From: Antitrichia curtipendula
Lineage: Eukaryota > Streptophyta > Bryopsida > Hypnales > Leucodontaceae
Assembly: GCA_951230915.1 (NCBI GenBank)
Contig: OX579638.1
Span: 3,738,696 to 3,802,695, forward strand
DNA length: 64,000 nt
Reading direction: 5' to 3'
Position 1 is the stretch's first letter; each line of letters opens with the position of its first letter. A program made the position numbers and the translations under genes. Positions 1 to 10,752 of the stretch are shown here, one piece after another. The notes beneath the pieces are model-generated. The model worked only from the letters and a program-made list of their open reading frames with translations, did no database searches and was not told the origin of the DNA.

Positions 1-3000
1 TAGGGACTAGTCTTTCTATGCTTAATAAAGTACTTTTCAGTTAGTTTGGCAATGGTATCATTTAAAAAATGAGTTCCTCTATCACTAACTAGTTCTTTAG
101 GACATCCAAATCTAGTAATGATGTTTTCATATAAAAACTTAGCCACTGTATTGGCATCATCATTTCGGGTGGCTAAGGCTTCAGCCCATTTGGTTACATA
201 TTCTGTGGCAACCAGAATGTATCGTTTTCTTCCATCTCTACTTGGTGGATTGATTGGACCTACGAAATCAATACCCCATTTTTCAAAAGGAGTTTGTGCT
301 AAAATAGGTATTAAAGGCATAGAACTAGTTGGAGTAGGTTTTCCTATTCTTTGACATGGATCGCATTTCTTTGCAAATGCCGCAGCATCTGCAAACATAG
401 TGGGCCACCAATAACCCGATTGTAAAGCTTTCTGGGCTGTTACCATTCCCGCAAAATGTCCACCACAGACATCGCTATGACATCCTTCTAGGATGTCAGA
501 AACTTCACTAGGATTAACACACCGTCTTAGAATTTCATCTTTACCCTTTTTATAGAGAGTTCCCGCGATTAAGGTATATGGGCTGGTTTTGTATACTAAC
601 ATTTTCTTTTGCTTTTCTGTATATTCTAAAGGAAATTGTCCCGTAGAAAGGTAGTGAATGATGTCAGCATATTCCGTTGGAATAACATCGACTTGGAATA
701 AGTTAGCATCTGGAAAACTATCATCAATTGGTTCTGGACCAACTTCAGGATTAATTCGGGATAAGTGGTCTGCATTTGCATGACTCTTTCCCGGTCTCAC
801 TTGAATTGTGAAATTAAACTCCTGGAGTAATAAAACCCATCTAGCAATTCGGCCACTAAGTTGGGGTTTGTTTATCATGTATTTCAAAGCATCATGATCT
901 ACATGGAAAACAAATTTGTAACCCAATAGATAGTGTCTGAATTTTTGGACTGAAAATATCATTCCTAACGCTTCTCGTTCTGTTACAGTGTAATTCTTTT
1001 CTGCAGCGGCCAACTGACGGCTTGCAAAATAAATAGGTCTATCATGACCTTTTTCATTCTTCTGACTTAATACACTTCCAATTGCAACATTGGAAGCGTC
1101 AACATAGACTTCGAAGTCTTTATTCCAATCCGGTGGAATCAAAACTGGAGCTGTGGTTAATTTATGTTTTAATGTTTCAAAAGCTTTAGTACAAGCTTCT
1201 GTCCACACGTGGGTAGTATCAGTCTTTTTAGTTAACTCAGTTAAAGGTATAGCTATATTAGCATACTTATAAATGTACCGTCTATAATATCCCACATGTC
1301 CTAAAAAGGCCCTAACTACCGTTATGGTGTTAGGTTGTGGAAGTTGTACTATAATTGCAACCTTATCCAGGTCGGTAGCAATACCTTGGTTAGAAACAAT
1401 GTGTCCCACTATTTTGCCATAAGGTACAGCAAATTGGGATTTGGCAGCATTAATTGAAATGCCAAACTTTTCACATTGTTCAAAACACTTTTCTAAACAT
1501 CCCGCATGATTGGCTTTTGTGCTAAATACACAAAAGTCATCTAAAAATATTTCTATGAATTTCCTTAGATACTCTTGAAAGGCTATTGTCATTAACCTTT
1601 GAAAAGTAGCGGGGGCGTTACATAAACCAAAAGGCATTACTGTGTGAGCAAATATTCCCCAATCGGTTGTAAAGGCTGTTAATAATCGATACATTTGGGC
1701 AATTTGGATTTGATTGTACCCAGAGAATCCATCCATAAAGGAATAGCATTCATGTCCCGCAATTCCATCTAAAAGTGTATCGGTAAAAGGTAACGGGAAA
1801 TGGTCTTTCTTTGTGACACTGTTTAACTTACGATAATCTTGACAAATTCTAAGTTTTCCATTCTTTTTAGGCACAATGACAATTGGAGATACCCATTCAC
1901 TATATGGTACTTCAAAGATAAATCCACAAGCCAAAAGCTTGTCAATTTCTTCTTTGACCATTAAGGAATATTTGGGATTCATCCTATACTGCCTTTGTCT
2001 CACGGGTTTGGCATCTGGTTCTAATATAATTTTATGTTCGCAAATTTCCGGGGGAACACCTTTTAAATCTTCATAACTCCAAGCAAATGCGCTTTTATGT
2101 CTTTTGAAAAAGTTAAACCAATATTTAAATTCTACTTTTGTCATTTTATCATGGACTTTGATAATTTGAGGTTTTTCATTAGTTCCTAAGTTCAATTCTT
2201 GTAAAGGAGTTCGTAAAGATGCTGTAAAAAGTTTCTTCCGGAAAAACGTTGGATCACTATAAGCAAGAAGGTCTTCTTTTTCTTGTTTATCAGAGAATGA
2301 TTCAGATTCCGTCTTTGACTGATTATCAACACTTATGTTTAAAACATGAGAATTCTCCCAGGCCAGTATGGCCTCATCAGAGTCGTCATCCTTTGCCCAA
2401 GGAGTAGAATATTCACCTAACCCAATACTTTTGTAAGGTAATTCTTTAGTAATATTTTGGGTTTGTTCGTCTTCACTAGTCTCATTTTCACTTGGATTTT
2501 CGGAAGTGATATTACTATCATATGTTTGGGTTTCACCATGGTAAGATGTAGGATATAAAGGTAAAACAATTTTATTTACACCTTTTCCAATTGTTAGAGT
2601 TCCTTTTCCCCAATCATCCCTAGCTTTTGCTAAATATAACCACGGTCGTCCCAATAAAATGGGGTAAGATGAAATTGATTCTGAAAGTTTAAAAACTATA
2701 TAATCAATTTTGTAATTCATACCACCAATGGTGGTATCTATTTGATTTAATATCCCCAATGGTTTTACTCTACTCTGATCAGCCATTCTAAGGATAATAG
2801 GAGTTGGGGTCATAGTGGTTAATCCCAATTCTTCCATAGTTTCGAAATTCATGAGATTAACACTAGATCCACTATCTACTTGAACGTTTTGTATCAATGA
2901 TCCATCTATCATCACATCTACGGTAGGTGCTCCAGGATCTCTAGAAATTTCATGAATTTCAAAAGTCTTGGGCCTTTTCCGTACCAAGGATGCACTTAAG

Positions 3001-3254
3001 TCACTCCTACACTTAGGCGAAATTGCTAATAATTGTTTCATACTAATTAAAGGTTGGATTCGATCTAAGTTGGCCAAAACATTATAAGGCTCCATTCCTT
3101 CTGCTAATTTCATGGTACGTGGACCACGTCGTTTTGGTGAACCTTGATTATTAGGTCTCAAGTTGAGTCTTTTTGCAGGAATTTGATAAAAACTAGGTAA
3201 AGGTACTGCATTATTTTCTTTTGGCAATTCCGAGGTTAATTTAGGTTGTTTAAT
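1..3254 (-). CDS. pol: Pol polyprotein (protease-RT-RNase H-integrase), partial
   Basis: The frame is the same as gag and stays open from just after the gag TGA to the window edge, so no stop is seen. Aspartic protease is marked by VDSGSSVNLM near 2855-2885. Reverse transcriptase carries the FLDDF active site near 1529-1552. RNase H has YVDASN near 1095-1110 and an NYTVTEREALG motif further on. The integrase HHCC zinc finger is seen as HSDVCGGH and CDPCQ between about 350 and 480. The catalytic core has WGIDFVGP near 256-277 and SDRGTHF near 64-86; the third acidic residue lies beyond the window. No frameshift was noticed. Expression would need readthrough of the TGA at 3255-3257 or internal initiation. 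Confidence 0.92.
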   Translation of the reverse strand, partial: MKQPKLTSELPKENNAVPLPSFYQIPAKRLNLRPNNQGSPKRRGPRTMKLAEGMEPYNVLANLDRIQPLISMKQLLAISPKCRSDLSASLVRKRPKTFEIHEISRDPGAPTVDVMIDGSLIQNVQVDSGSSVNLMNFETMEELGLTTMTPTPIILRMADQSRVKPLGILNQIDTTIGGMNYKIDYIVFKLSESISSYPILLGRPWLYLAKARDDWGKGTLTIGKGVNKIVLPLYPTSYHGETQTYDSNITSENPSENETSEDEQTQNITKELPYKSIGLGEYSTPWAKDDDSDEAILAWENSHVLNISVDNQSKTESESFSDKQEKEDLLAYSDPTFFRKKLFTASLRTPLQELNLGTNEKPQIIKVHDKMTKVEFKYWFNFFKRHKSAFAWSYEDLKGVPPEICEHKIILEPDAKPVRQRQYRMNPKYSLMVKEEIDKLLACGFIFEVPYSEWVSPIVIVPKKNGKLRICQDYRKLNSVTKKDHFPLPFTDTLLDGIAGHECYSFMDGFSGYNQIQIAQMYRLLTAFTTDWGIFAHTVMPFGLCNAPATFQRLMTIAFQEYLRKFIEIFLDDFCVFSTKANHAGCLEKCFEQCEKFGISINAAKSQFAVPYGKIVGHIVSNQGIATDLDKVAIIVQLPQPNTITVVRAFLGHVGYYRRYIYKYANIAIPLTELTKKTDTTHVWTEACTKAFETLKHKLTTAPVLIPPDWNKDFEVYVDASNVAIGSVLSQKNEKGHDRPIYFASRQLAAAEKNYTVTEREALGMIFSVQKFRHYLLGYKFVFHVDHDALKYMINKPQLSGRIARWVLLLQEFNFTIQVRPGKSHANADHLSRINPEVGPEPIDDSFPDANLFQVDVIPTEYADIIHYLSTGQFPLEYTEKQKKMLVYKTSPYTLIAGTLYKKGKDEILRRCVNPSEVSDILEGCHSDVCGGHFAGMVTAQKALQSGYWWPTMFADAAAFAKKCDPCQRIGKPTPTSSMPLIPILAQTPFEKWGIDFVGPINPPSRDGRKRYILVATEYVTKWAEALATRNDDANTVAKFLYENIITRFGCPKELVSDRGTHFLNDTIAKLTEKYFIKHRKTSP

Positions 3255-5654
3255 TCACTTTTCCTGTCTCTCTTTCCAAGTCATTTCTTTATTAGGGTGA
3301 ATTGTATCAGTATTCGATTCTTGTACTGGAGCTTTTTCTTTTTCTATGATTGGTTCTATAGTTTTTAAAGATCCTTCTGTACTTTCACTTTGAGATTGAG
3401 TATTAAATGTTGTCTGTTTAGCCTTTGCTGCCCTTGTGGCAACAAAGACATTTTCTGGACAACCTCGTTCTCTAGTCAAAATATGTGAAATATGGTTAGA
3501 GGGTCTCGAGTTATCCTCTCCCTGGAATTGAACTTGTTTGTTTCGAGGGTAATCCCTTTCAGATGGTGGAAATGTCCTTGGTGGGGCAGTACAGTCTTCT
3601 GGCAAGTGCCCATTTTGACGGCATCTACCACACCAAGGTGTATAACCAACTTCTTTTCTGGGATTAGGACATTCATTAGCATAATGTCCTAATTCCTTAC
3701 ATCGAAAACATGTTAAATCCTTTCTCCTCTCGGATGGATCATATTGACGTGTATTTGAAGGGTAATTATTATAATTATTCCAGCGTGGACGATTATCATT
3801 AAATCTAGAGGGTGGCCCATTATCAGATCTTTGAAATGGTCTTTTATTAACATTTGTTTTATTAACCCATGGTTTATTAGCATCGACTTGCAAGACTTGC
3901 TTTACAGCTCGCATATCTTGTTTAATCGCCGCTAAATTCCAGCATTTGTTGGTGAAATGCTTTCCTCCACAAAATGTGCAACGAGGAATACTATCGTTTT
4001 GAGTTTTATTGGAAACAGAGGTTGGGCATTCACTAGGTAAATGGCCATGTCCTTGGCAATTTGTACACCATACATTAGTTCTAGTATTAGTGGGTTTTGC
4101 TCGTTTAACTGGGGCGTTAGTAATTTGTACTCGCAAGTCAGCCATTTCTTCAACCAGTTTATTTATCAAATCAGTTTTTGAATCTTTCATCTCAGATACA
4201 AGTGGTACTGTTTTTATCTGTAATTGAGAATTGTTTGTAATTGGTGGTTGATAAAGTGATGGTTGACCTGCAGGTTGCGGGTATGTTAAATTCAAAGGAT
4301 AATTGCTAAGATCCACGGTAGTCATTTGATCTTCTCCTATCCTAGCTTCCTCGTATTGTTTGGCATACTGCACTGCTGTGGCGAGATCTCTAGGATTCTT
4401 TTCTTTAATAGAAATCTTAAATTCAGGGGAATATAATCCACCCACAAAAATTCCGGTTAAATAAGCATCAGGAATCCCATGATCTCTCCAACGTTGTAGA
4501 ATGTATTCCATTCTACCGTAATAGCTATTAACACTTTCCCCTATTGCCATTCTAATAGTTCTTAAACGTTCCTGCAAACTTTCTGTGAAGGCTAAGGGTC
4601 TAAACCTTGCTAAAAAGGCGTCCCTTAATGCATCCCATGTAGGGAATGGACCATTAGTTTGGTACCATTCTTGGGCATTGCCTAATAAGGTGGCAGGGAA
4701 AGTTCTAAGAAAACTAGCTTCAGGTATCATATTGGCATTACATACGATATTGAATCGATTTAAATGATGGTCAGGGTCTGAGCCCACTTGACCAAAATAC
4801 TGAGGTAAATCTACCAAATTCCACGGTCTAGGTTGGGCCATGGTGGTTAAAATTGTTTGTTGAATTCCTGAGTTTTGTGAATTCAAAGATTGATCTGGTT
4901 CCAACACGTTGGTTAATATTTCACTAAGGATTTCGTTTTCCAATTTGTTGACAAGTATACTTGTAATACTATCTTGTGTGGTAGTACTATCTAATGAAGT
5001 GTTGGAATCTTCACTTATTCGAGGAGAATTTGAGTTTGTAAGAATTTGAGTATCTACTAGTTGATTAGTAGAATCTATACGATTTGGAGATATGGTATTA
5101 TGTGTTGAATTAGAAGAAGATCCTTCAACACTTTCTCGTATAGTTTGTAAAAATTGTTCTAATCGTTGTCTAACACTTAAGCTTTGTTGATCCCAATTTT
5201 CAATTAGATAATCATCAACTGGTTTTGTAGGAGTAGGTGTTTTGAATTCTAAAATTTTAGGATGGGAATACAGAAATTCCGCTGGACTAGTAGTCACCGG
5301 AGTATGTGTAGATGCTTCACCTTGTTCAAAACATGTGACAGCATCCACATAATTTTGTTCTAATGTTTGTGGTTCGGTTTGAGTTATTCTTCGGTTCGAC
5401 AGAGTTATTATTTCAGATTCTGGTAAACTTGAAATACTGTTTTCTAGGCTTGTGTTTGCAACTAACCTTTGGAATTGTCCCAAAGGAGAATGTATAGTAT
5501 TCTCAGGACTAAGTGGATGTTGTGATAATGGTGAAAATACGGGGTTTACATAAGTTGCTACTATTCTCCTACGTTCTCTACCCTGAGCTCGTTCTTCTCT
5601 TTGGATTCTTTGAAGGGCTCTTTTCAATTCATTATGGTTGATTTGGCCAGACAT
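3255..5654 (-). CDS. gag: Gag protein with four CCHC zinc knuckles
   Basis: A 799-residue protein from the ATG at 5654. A Retrotrans_gag-type core lies at about residues 275-390 (WNLVDLPQYFG near its start and EWYQ/RFRPLAF motifs inside). It is followed by four zinc knuckles at about 526, 555, 647 and 674. Three have the canonical CX2CX4HX4C spacing; the second (CTFCGGKHFTNKC) has a shortened CX3H spacing. Four knuckles is more than the one or two usual in plant gypsy Gag. The first 270 residues are Ser/Thr/Asn/Gln-rich and unrecognised. The ORF ends in TGA, and pol follows in the same frame without a gap. It packages element RNA into particles (family knowledge). Confidence 0.9.
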   Translation of the reverse strand: MSGQINHNELKRALQRIQREERAQGRERRRIVATYVNPVFSPLSQHPLSPENTIHSPLGQFQRLVANTSLENSISSLPESEIITLSNRRITQTEPQTLEQNYVDAVTCFEQGEASTHTPVTTSPAEFLYSHPKILEFKTPTPTKPVDDYLIENWDQQSLSVRQRLEQFLQTIRESVEGSSSNSTHNTISPNRIDSTNQLVDTQILTNSNSPRISEDSNTSLDSTTTQDSITSILVNKLENEILSEILTNVLEPDQSLNSQNSGIQQTILTTMAQPRPWNLVDLPQYFGQVGSDPDHHLNRFNIVCNANMIPEASFLRTFPATLLGNAQEWYQTNGPFPTWDALRDAFLARFRPLAFTESLQERLRTIRMAIGESVNSYYGRMEYILQRWRDHGIPDAYLTGIFVGGLYSPEFKISIKEKNPRDLATAVQYAKQYEEARIGEDQMTTVDLSNYPLNLTYPQPAGQPSLYQPPITNNSQLQIKTVPLVSEMKDSKTDLINKLVEEMADLRVQITNAPVKRAKPTNTRTNVWCTNCQGHGHLPSECPTSVSNKTQNDSIPRCTFCGGKHFTNKCWNLAAIKQDMRAVKQVLQVDANKPWVNKTNVNKRPFQRSDNGPPSRFNDNRPRWNNYNNYPSNTRQYDPSERRKDLTCFRCKELGHYANECPNPRKEVGYTPWCGRCRQNGHLPEDCTAPPRTFPPSERDYPRNKQVQFQGEDNSRPSNHISHILTRERGCPENVFVATRAAKAKQTTFNTQSQSESTEGSLKTIEPIIEKEKAPVQESNTDTIHPNKEMTWKERQEK

Positions 5655-5713
5655 TCAAAGAGTTTTCCATTCCTTTTTGTTTTTGGTCTTTTAAAACTGA
5701 CAATTTGTTTCTT

Positions 5714-6208
5714 TTACGGGCAAATTAAGGAAAAAGAAGGGCTTAATGGGTTTCGTTTCTCAGAACACATAAATTCTGGGATTAAAGGAGTATGTGCTGG
5801 ATTAATTGGACCATAGGTAAATATATAAGTTTTATGTTCAATTTTATATCCTGTCCAACCAGCATATATTCTTGGGACTTTAGGTTTTACTAAATACTTT
5901 AGTTTCCCGTATTGGGCAAATAAGTACTGTAAATAAAAAGGTAAATACAAATTTCCGTTTTTCACTAAAAATCCTTTAAGTGGATTACCGTTATCCCAAA
6001 TTTTGCTAAAAATTATCCTTTTAATATCTAACGGTAATTGGTCAATTAAATTTTTAAATTCTATGTTTATGAGATATTTCTCACTTAACAAAAATCCTTG
6101 TCCAAAGTAGGCGTTTTTATAAAGTCTATATAATGCCATAAATAGGCAAGGTCCAGAAAAATAATCGTCTAGAATTTCTGGAACTTCCCATGGAAACAAA
6201 TATTCCAT
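5714..6208 (-). CDS. Extra ORF between PBS and gag, unknown function (164 aa)
   Basis: A 164-residue ORF starting at a real ATG (6208), 32 bp downstream of ORF-A and 59 bp upstream of gag. It is rich in aromatic and hydrophobic residues (many F, Y, L, I) with no motif I recognise. Its place between the PBS and gag, on the element's coding strand, makes it likely to be part of the retroelement rather than host DNA. Extra ORFs upstream of gag are known in Ogre-type Tat elements; whether this one is related cannot be judged by eye. Confidence 0.6.
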   Translation of the reverse strand: MEYLFPWEVPEILDDYFSGPCLFMALYRLYKNAYFGQGFLLSEKYLINIEFKNLIDQLPLDIKRIIFSKIWDNGNPLKGFLVKNGNLYLPFYLQYLFAQYGKLKYLVKPKVPRIYAGWTGYKIEHKTYIFTYGPINPAHTPLIPEFMCSEKRNPLSPSFSLICP

Positions 6209-6239
6209 TTTGAATCATTTGTATATGTTAATGTTTTAT

Positions 6240-6797
6240 TTAGTATATGTTTGAACTATATTCACGTATATTTTTCTGTGTTGGGTGAAAATAAATTAAG
6301 GTATTGACAATGGTTCGTATTTTGATTAACTCTTCTAAAGTGATTCTAGGATTTCGTAATCGGGTTAATCCCCTAACTGTTTCTAAATATTCTTGGTCAA
6401 AGTATAAAGTGGGTTGAGGGGGAATTATAACTGGCGGTTTTGGAGTTACAAACTTATGTTGTAAACGAATTGCTTCTGTGTTCTTAAAAGCTTGTTTCTT
6501 GAAACAAGTTTTCTTAATATGGCCAATTTCTCCACAGAAATGGCAACGAATTCCTTCTCTATGTCCTTTTATTTTTCCGAAAATATAGGCTCTACTTTCT
6601 TTTGAGTTTAAAGTTCTGGTGTTTGAAATAGGTGATCTGATAAAATTTGGGTGTGGTCTAGGTATTGGTCTTAGTTCTTGTAATTTTGATCGATTATAAC
6701 GGATTATGTCTGGTTTGTCTAAATTTTCTTTTTTAGGAAATATGTCAGCTAATACTTCGTTTATAAGATCTTGGGTTATTTTCTGTCCAAGTCCCAT
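6240..6797 (-). CDS. Extra ORF upstream of gag with one zinc knuckle
   Basis: A 185-residue protein from the first ATG of the frame (6797); the frame is open a little upstream to 6833, but only with a TTG. It has one canonical zinc knuckle, CHFCGEIGHIKKTC (CX2CX4HX4C), near the middle, preceded by a basic stretch and followed by a proline-rich segment (PKPPVIIPPQP). The N-terminus begins MGLGQK, so glycine is the second residue, as in N-myristoylated proteins; myristoylation is speculation. A nucleic-acid-binding role is likely. With ORF-B (164 aa) it forms a two-gene leader before gag. Confidence 0.65.
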   Translation of the reverse strand: MGLGQKITQDLINEVLADIFPKKENLDKPDIIRYNRSKLQELRPIPRPHPNFIRSPISNTRTLNSKESRAYIFGKIKGHREGIRCHFCGEIGHIKKTCFKKQAFKNTEAIRLQHKFVTPKPPVIIPPQPTLYFDQEYLETVRGLTRLRNPRITLEELIKIRTIVNTLIYFHPTQKNIREYSSNIY

Positions 6798-7086
6798 TGT
6801 GTTCCTATCTTTGGCATAGGTAAAATTTTTCAAAAATTTACTTTTAACAATTTCAAGTTCAAAGTTTTAGGAATTTATTAATTTTGGTTAAAGGAATTGG
6901 TCTGTAAGAATGATATTAAGAAAAACACATGTCATTCCTTTTGAATTTGTATTTCACTAGGAAGTTACATTTTCTGTTTTTCTTAAAAATTCTTAAGTTT
7001 TTTTTTTTGTTTTGTTTTTTTTAACCAAAGATAGTATATAATTCCTGTTTCTATTTTACATTTTAGTCACCGATATCCAGGACCTT

Positions 7087-7104
7087 TCCCCGGCAGCGGC
7101 GCCA
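7087..7104 (-). other. Primer binding site (tRNA-Asp-like)
   Basis: Read on the minus strand this is TGGCGCCGCTGCCGGGGA, three bases inside the LTR end. It differs at one base from the sequence I recall for Athila-type plant elements (complementary to the 3' end of tRNA-Asp). It fixes the element's orientation and the inner LTR edge. Confidence 0.85.
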
Positions 7105-7107
7105 AAA

Positions 7108-9919
7108 TGTAAACTAGGTTTTGCCTTTTTGCACAAAACCCAGGAAACAATAGTATAGGGGTTCTAAGTTGGGAAAGGTTTAATCAGTATATCGTTTGTG
7201 TGACTAATGTCACTTTCAAATAGAATTTAGTGTTTAAAAGGTTTGAAATATGATAACACTCTTATTCCCAAAGATCTAAAATTTGGTAGCCAGTCCTTTA
7301 CCAAATGAATGCAGACACAATGGTATGTAGTCCCGGTCCTGCCTAGTGTTCTAAGGGAGGTCAAATCGTCTGGGCAATGGATCAGGTTTGGTCAAATTGA
7401 CTTTGTGCAATGTATGCTCTATAACTTAGTCAAAATGCCAAGGTAATACTTTGAAAATAGTACACATAATTCCTTAATTATATACTTATTTATGTGTGTG
7501 TGTGTCAAATTGGCCAGTCCATCTTCAGCTATTTCGATCAAATGCAAATGCCTAGCGTGTCAGTCCACTACGTCAATTGGTCTCAGTTGGTCAATCCGTC
7601 TCTGTTTGCAAAATCAAATAGTTTTAGAATTTGTCTTACAATGTCAAATGCCGTGTGGTACTGCTTCTAGGTCAATTTGTCCATGCCCACAACGTTAGTA
7701 TCCCTATACATTTACAAATTTATATATGAATGTTTTGACTTTTACAAAGATGATCCTAGATCATAATAAATACTTCTAAAAACACACAACTATATGTATT
7801 GGTTCTAAGAACCGTAGGACTAATTTGATAAATTAAGGCCGAAATACCCTAAGGCCGTCGATTACAGGCCCTACGACCGTGCGCAGGAACCCAAGACCGT
7901 GACGAGAAGCTGATCCCGTGACCGTGCGATCGGGACCTATCCCCATGGGTTGAAATCCCGAATTCAACGAGCAGGCTCCGCAGCGCTGCAACTCACGCCT
8001 GCTCCGTTTTGAGGAATCCGTCCGAGATTCTTCCCCTTTCAAACTCGATTCTCTCGAATTCCAATTCAATCTAAACTCGCAATTAGATGCAGCACCGCGA
8101 TGCAGGTGAGAAAACGTCCTCAATCCCTATGAGCAAAATCAGCGACCAGATTTTCCCACACAAAGGCGTGCTTCCCGAAAATCCTTCTGTATTCAGTGAA
8201 ATTTTCCAAATTTGCTGCAGACTCAGTTGTTTCGACATTCATACGAACGCACTCTTCATCACCACACCCTTTTCTTTGTGAAATTGATTAGGAGAGATGA
8301 GATCATGGAGTTGATACCAAATTAGGGTTGCGCTCCTGGAAATTTTTTTTTTTTTTTATAAAATTGCTCAGTTACAGGAGCTTGAGAGAAAGGGAGTGGT
8401 TTCAATCGGCTTCACAAACAGCGGCGCCTTTGAAATTGATCAGTGGGTCATCAACCTGCTTGAGCCAACATAATCGGTGTTAGCCCCGGCATGACATTCG
8501 GGAGGCATTGCTTGCACAAAATCCAGGAGCAAATCGGCGCTCAATGTCGAACAAAATCTTCAATTCCCTCTCCGCCTGATCACGAATTGTGCTGCTCCCA
8601 ACGCTGCGACACTCCCGATTCAACGTCGCCGCTTCTTCTCATGAAACTCCGAGCCGAAATACCAATCGATGTGAACTTCCCGCATTCATCATCTCTTCCT
8701 TGGGTTGCATTGTAATACCCTGTCTGTCAATTGATCGATCCTCCAGTTCAGATTTGGAAATAAATTTGGGTTTGGAATCTGTCCAATCAAGGATCAACCC
8801 TAATGTTTGAAATTCAGCGCCGAATCCTGCATCTTGCCACTTTGGATCGAAGAGGCTCGATTCTCCAACCAATCAGAAAAGAATCGGTCTTACAGACCAT
8901 GCCGACAATTCTTTAAGCAGGAAATGGTATGGCGTTGACACATCCAAATTCTGATCTCCTTCAATTCCACACATATCCGCCAATCGATCAATTGGCCGAT
9001 CCAAAATTTTTGACTGCTGGGTAATAAAACTCTAATTGTCAAAACGATCAAGTGTTGCAGGGACTGATCAATCGTGCGAAGCGATGCTGGATACAGATAT
9101 CCCCAACTATAAGAATTAATCTTGAAGTTTATTTAAATTCGACTAAGGATTCAATGTATGTCATCCTGGCACTGCTTCTGATCAAGCTCAAACTCCAGCG
9201 CAATCAATCGTAACATACACAACAATGAAACATGCACAATGAATTTTCTTCCAAATTCTTTAGTATGAATCCAAAACAGGAATTAAGCCTCCATAATTTT
9301 TCCCAGCACCCACGGTCCTGTTGAATTCGAATTCGTCCTGGATCTGCTTCTCCTGCGTGTCTTTCACAAGCTGCAGCCTACACCAACAGATCAAAGAATT
9401 GGGTCGTTTTGAAATACGCGGAAATCAATCAACAGCGTCACCGTATTTCCTTCTGCTTGAATACAGTCCATAGTTCCCACAACAATTCCAAAAACTCACA
9501 GATAAAATAATAATGCACAATTCTAATTTACAACAAACACAATCTTTGCTCAAAACATGTATAACAATAATGCACAATATATATATTATAAAAATATTGG
9601 GTCTTACAAATGCCGATTTTTACATTTTTTTTTCACTATTTATACTATTCTTCACACCTCTTGCCAAAAGGTGTGTTCTTTCATTTTTTATTTTTTTATT
9701 TTTTTATTTTTATTTATTTACTATTTACTTTTTTTATTTTATTTACTTTTCTAATTTTACTTCTACCCTAAGGAAATATCCCCCCTTAACCCCTATTTAG
9801 ACTATTTTACAAACTTTTACACTACAAAGCCTCTATTTTATTTTATTTTAATTTTAAATGTTTGTACTTTACACTAAAAGGCTAAAATAAATTTCTAAAG
9901 CTAAATTTTTCTAACTACA
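7108..9919 (-). repeat. 5' LTR of the gypsy element (2812 bp)
   Basis: In element orientation the LTR begins TGTAGTTAG at 9919 and ends CTAGTTTACA at 7108, giving TG...CA ends. The inner edge is set by the PBS. The outer edge is set by comparison with the inverted-repeat arm near 22510, whose sequence is continuous across this point. The LTR has a GC-richer middle (about 7830-8800) and a T-rich, A-rich outer part (about 9500-9800). No convincing gene lies inside; short ORFs here are chance. The matching 3' LTR is outside the window. Confidence 0.75.
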
Positions 9920-10440
9920 GGATTTGACAATGATATAAATGTTTTAGATAGTAGCCTAATCTTTCATGAATATTTAGAAAACCAAGCTTATGATGTGAGC
10001 TTTGAGGTAAATAATAATCATTATATATGATATTATTTATTAACGGATTCAATTTATCCATCATGGAGCAGAAGAGTAGAAGAAAATACATTTTGTAAAA
10101 ATGTAGGAAGGTGCTAGGAAAGACATTGAATGTTGTTTTGGTATTTTGGAAATAAAGTAGGATATTATAGGCAGCTTAGGCACATGCAGTTTGAGTTCAG
10201 TGGCTCTAGCCTTGGTACACTAGTAAAGTAGTCATGAATTCAAACTATGTTGGCAAGGTGCCTACCACCATAAGTCCACCCAAATATGATAAGATGTGTG
10301 CTAAAACTATCTTATTGTTATATAAAGACCTCAAATTTTTTTGAGGGAAATAAACATGTTAGTTCTTTATTATAGGGCGTACTTCTTAATGGAGGCATCA
10401 AAGATGGAATTCACCATCTAAGTCCACGAGGCTTAGATAG

Positions 10441-10752
10441 TTGAGCTATTCCCAAAAGATGTTTCATGCACTCTGGTCTTTCACAATGGAGTTATCCTTC
10501 CTTATTTCTTTTTCTTTTTCTTCTAACAAGCAATGGAAATTGAAAATAATTGAGGGTATAGAGATGGCATACAAAATTTTGCATAATATGATTATCAAAA
10601 TTGAAAGGATTGGTGAACTTCCATTTGTTGATTATGAGAGGAATCATGCATTACTTACAAGACATAGATTGACATCTATCAAGTATTGTAAAGGTTCAAG
10701 ACAAGCAAAGAATGAATCAAGTTTCTTTAATCTTATGAATGACCTTATCTAG
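10441..10752 (+). other. Short open frame in left arm, mirrored in right arm
   Basis: An open frame of 103 codons with no ATG at its start that is functionally supported. Its middle (SFSSNKQWKLKIIEGIEMAYK) is repeated, with substitutions and a frame change, at 21757-21942 on the other strand. It may be a worn fragment of a transposon gene. I do not recognise a domain, and it is probably not expressed. Confidence 0.25.

Larger units (their letters stand above)
1..9919 (-). mobile_element. Ty3/gypsy LTR retrotransposon, 5' part (continues left of window)
   Basis: Reading on the minus strand from 9919 leftwards there is an LTR (9919-7108), a primer binding site (7104-7087), two small ORFs, gag, an in-frame TGA, and pol running off position 1 in the integrase core. 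The order protease, RT, RNase H, integrase is that of Ty3/gypsy. The PBS, long LTR and extra upstream ORFs point to the Athila/Tat side of the family (inference). The element sits inside the left arm of a large inverted repeat: homology to the right arm (near 22510) resumes at 9920, directly after the LTR's terminal CA, so the insertion edge is visible. The expected 5-bp target copy would be GGATT (9920-9924); its partner is outside the window. Confidence 0.9.

Noticed and set aside
7492..9800. Short frames inside the LTR
   Set aside because: No domain, no consistent codon use, and overlapping frames on both strands.
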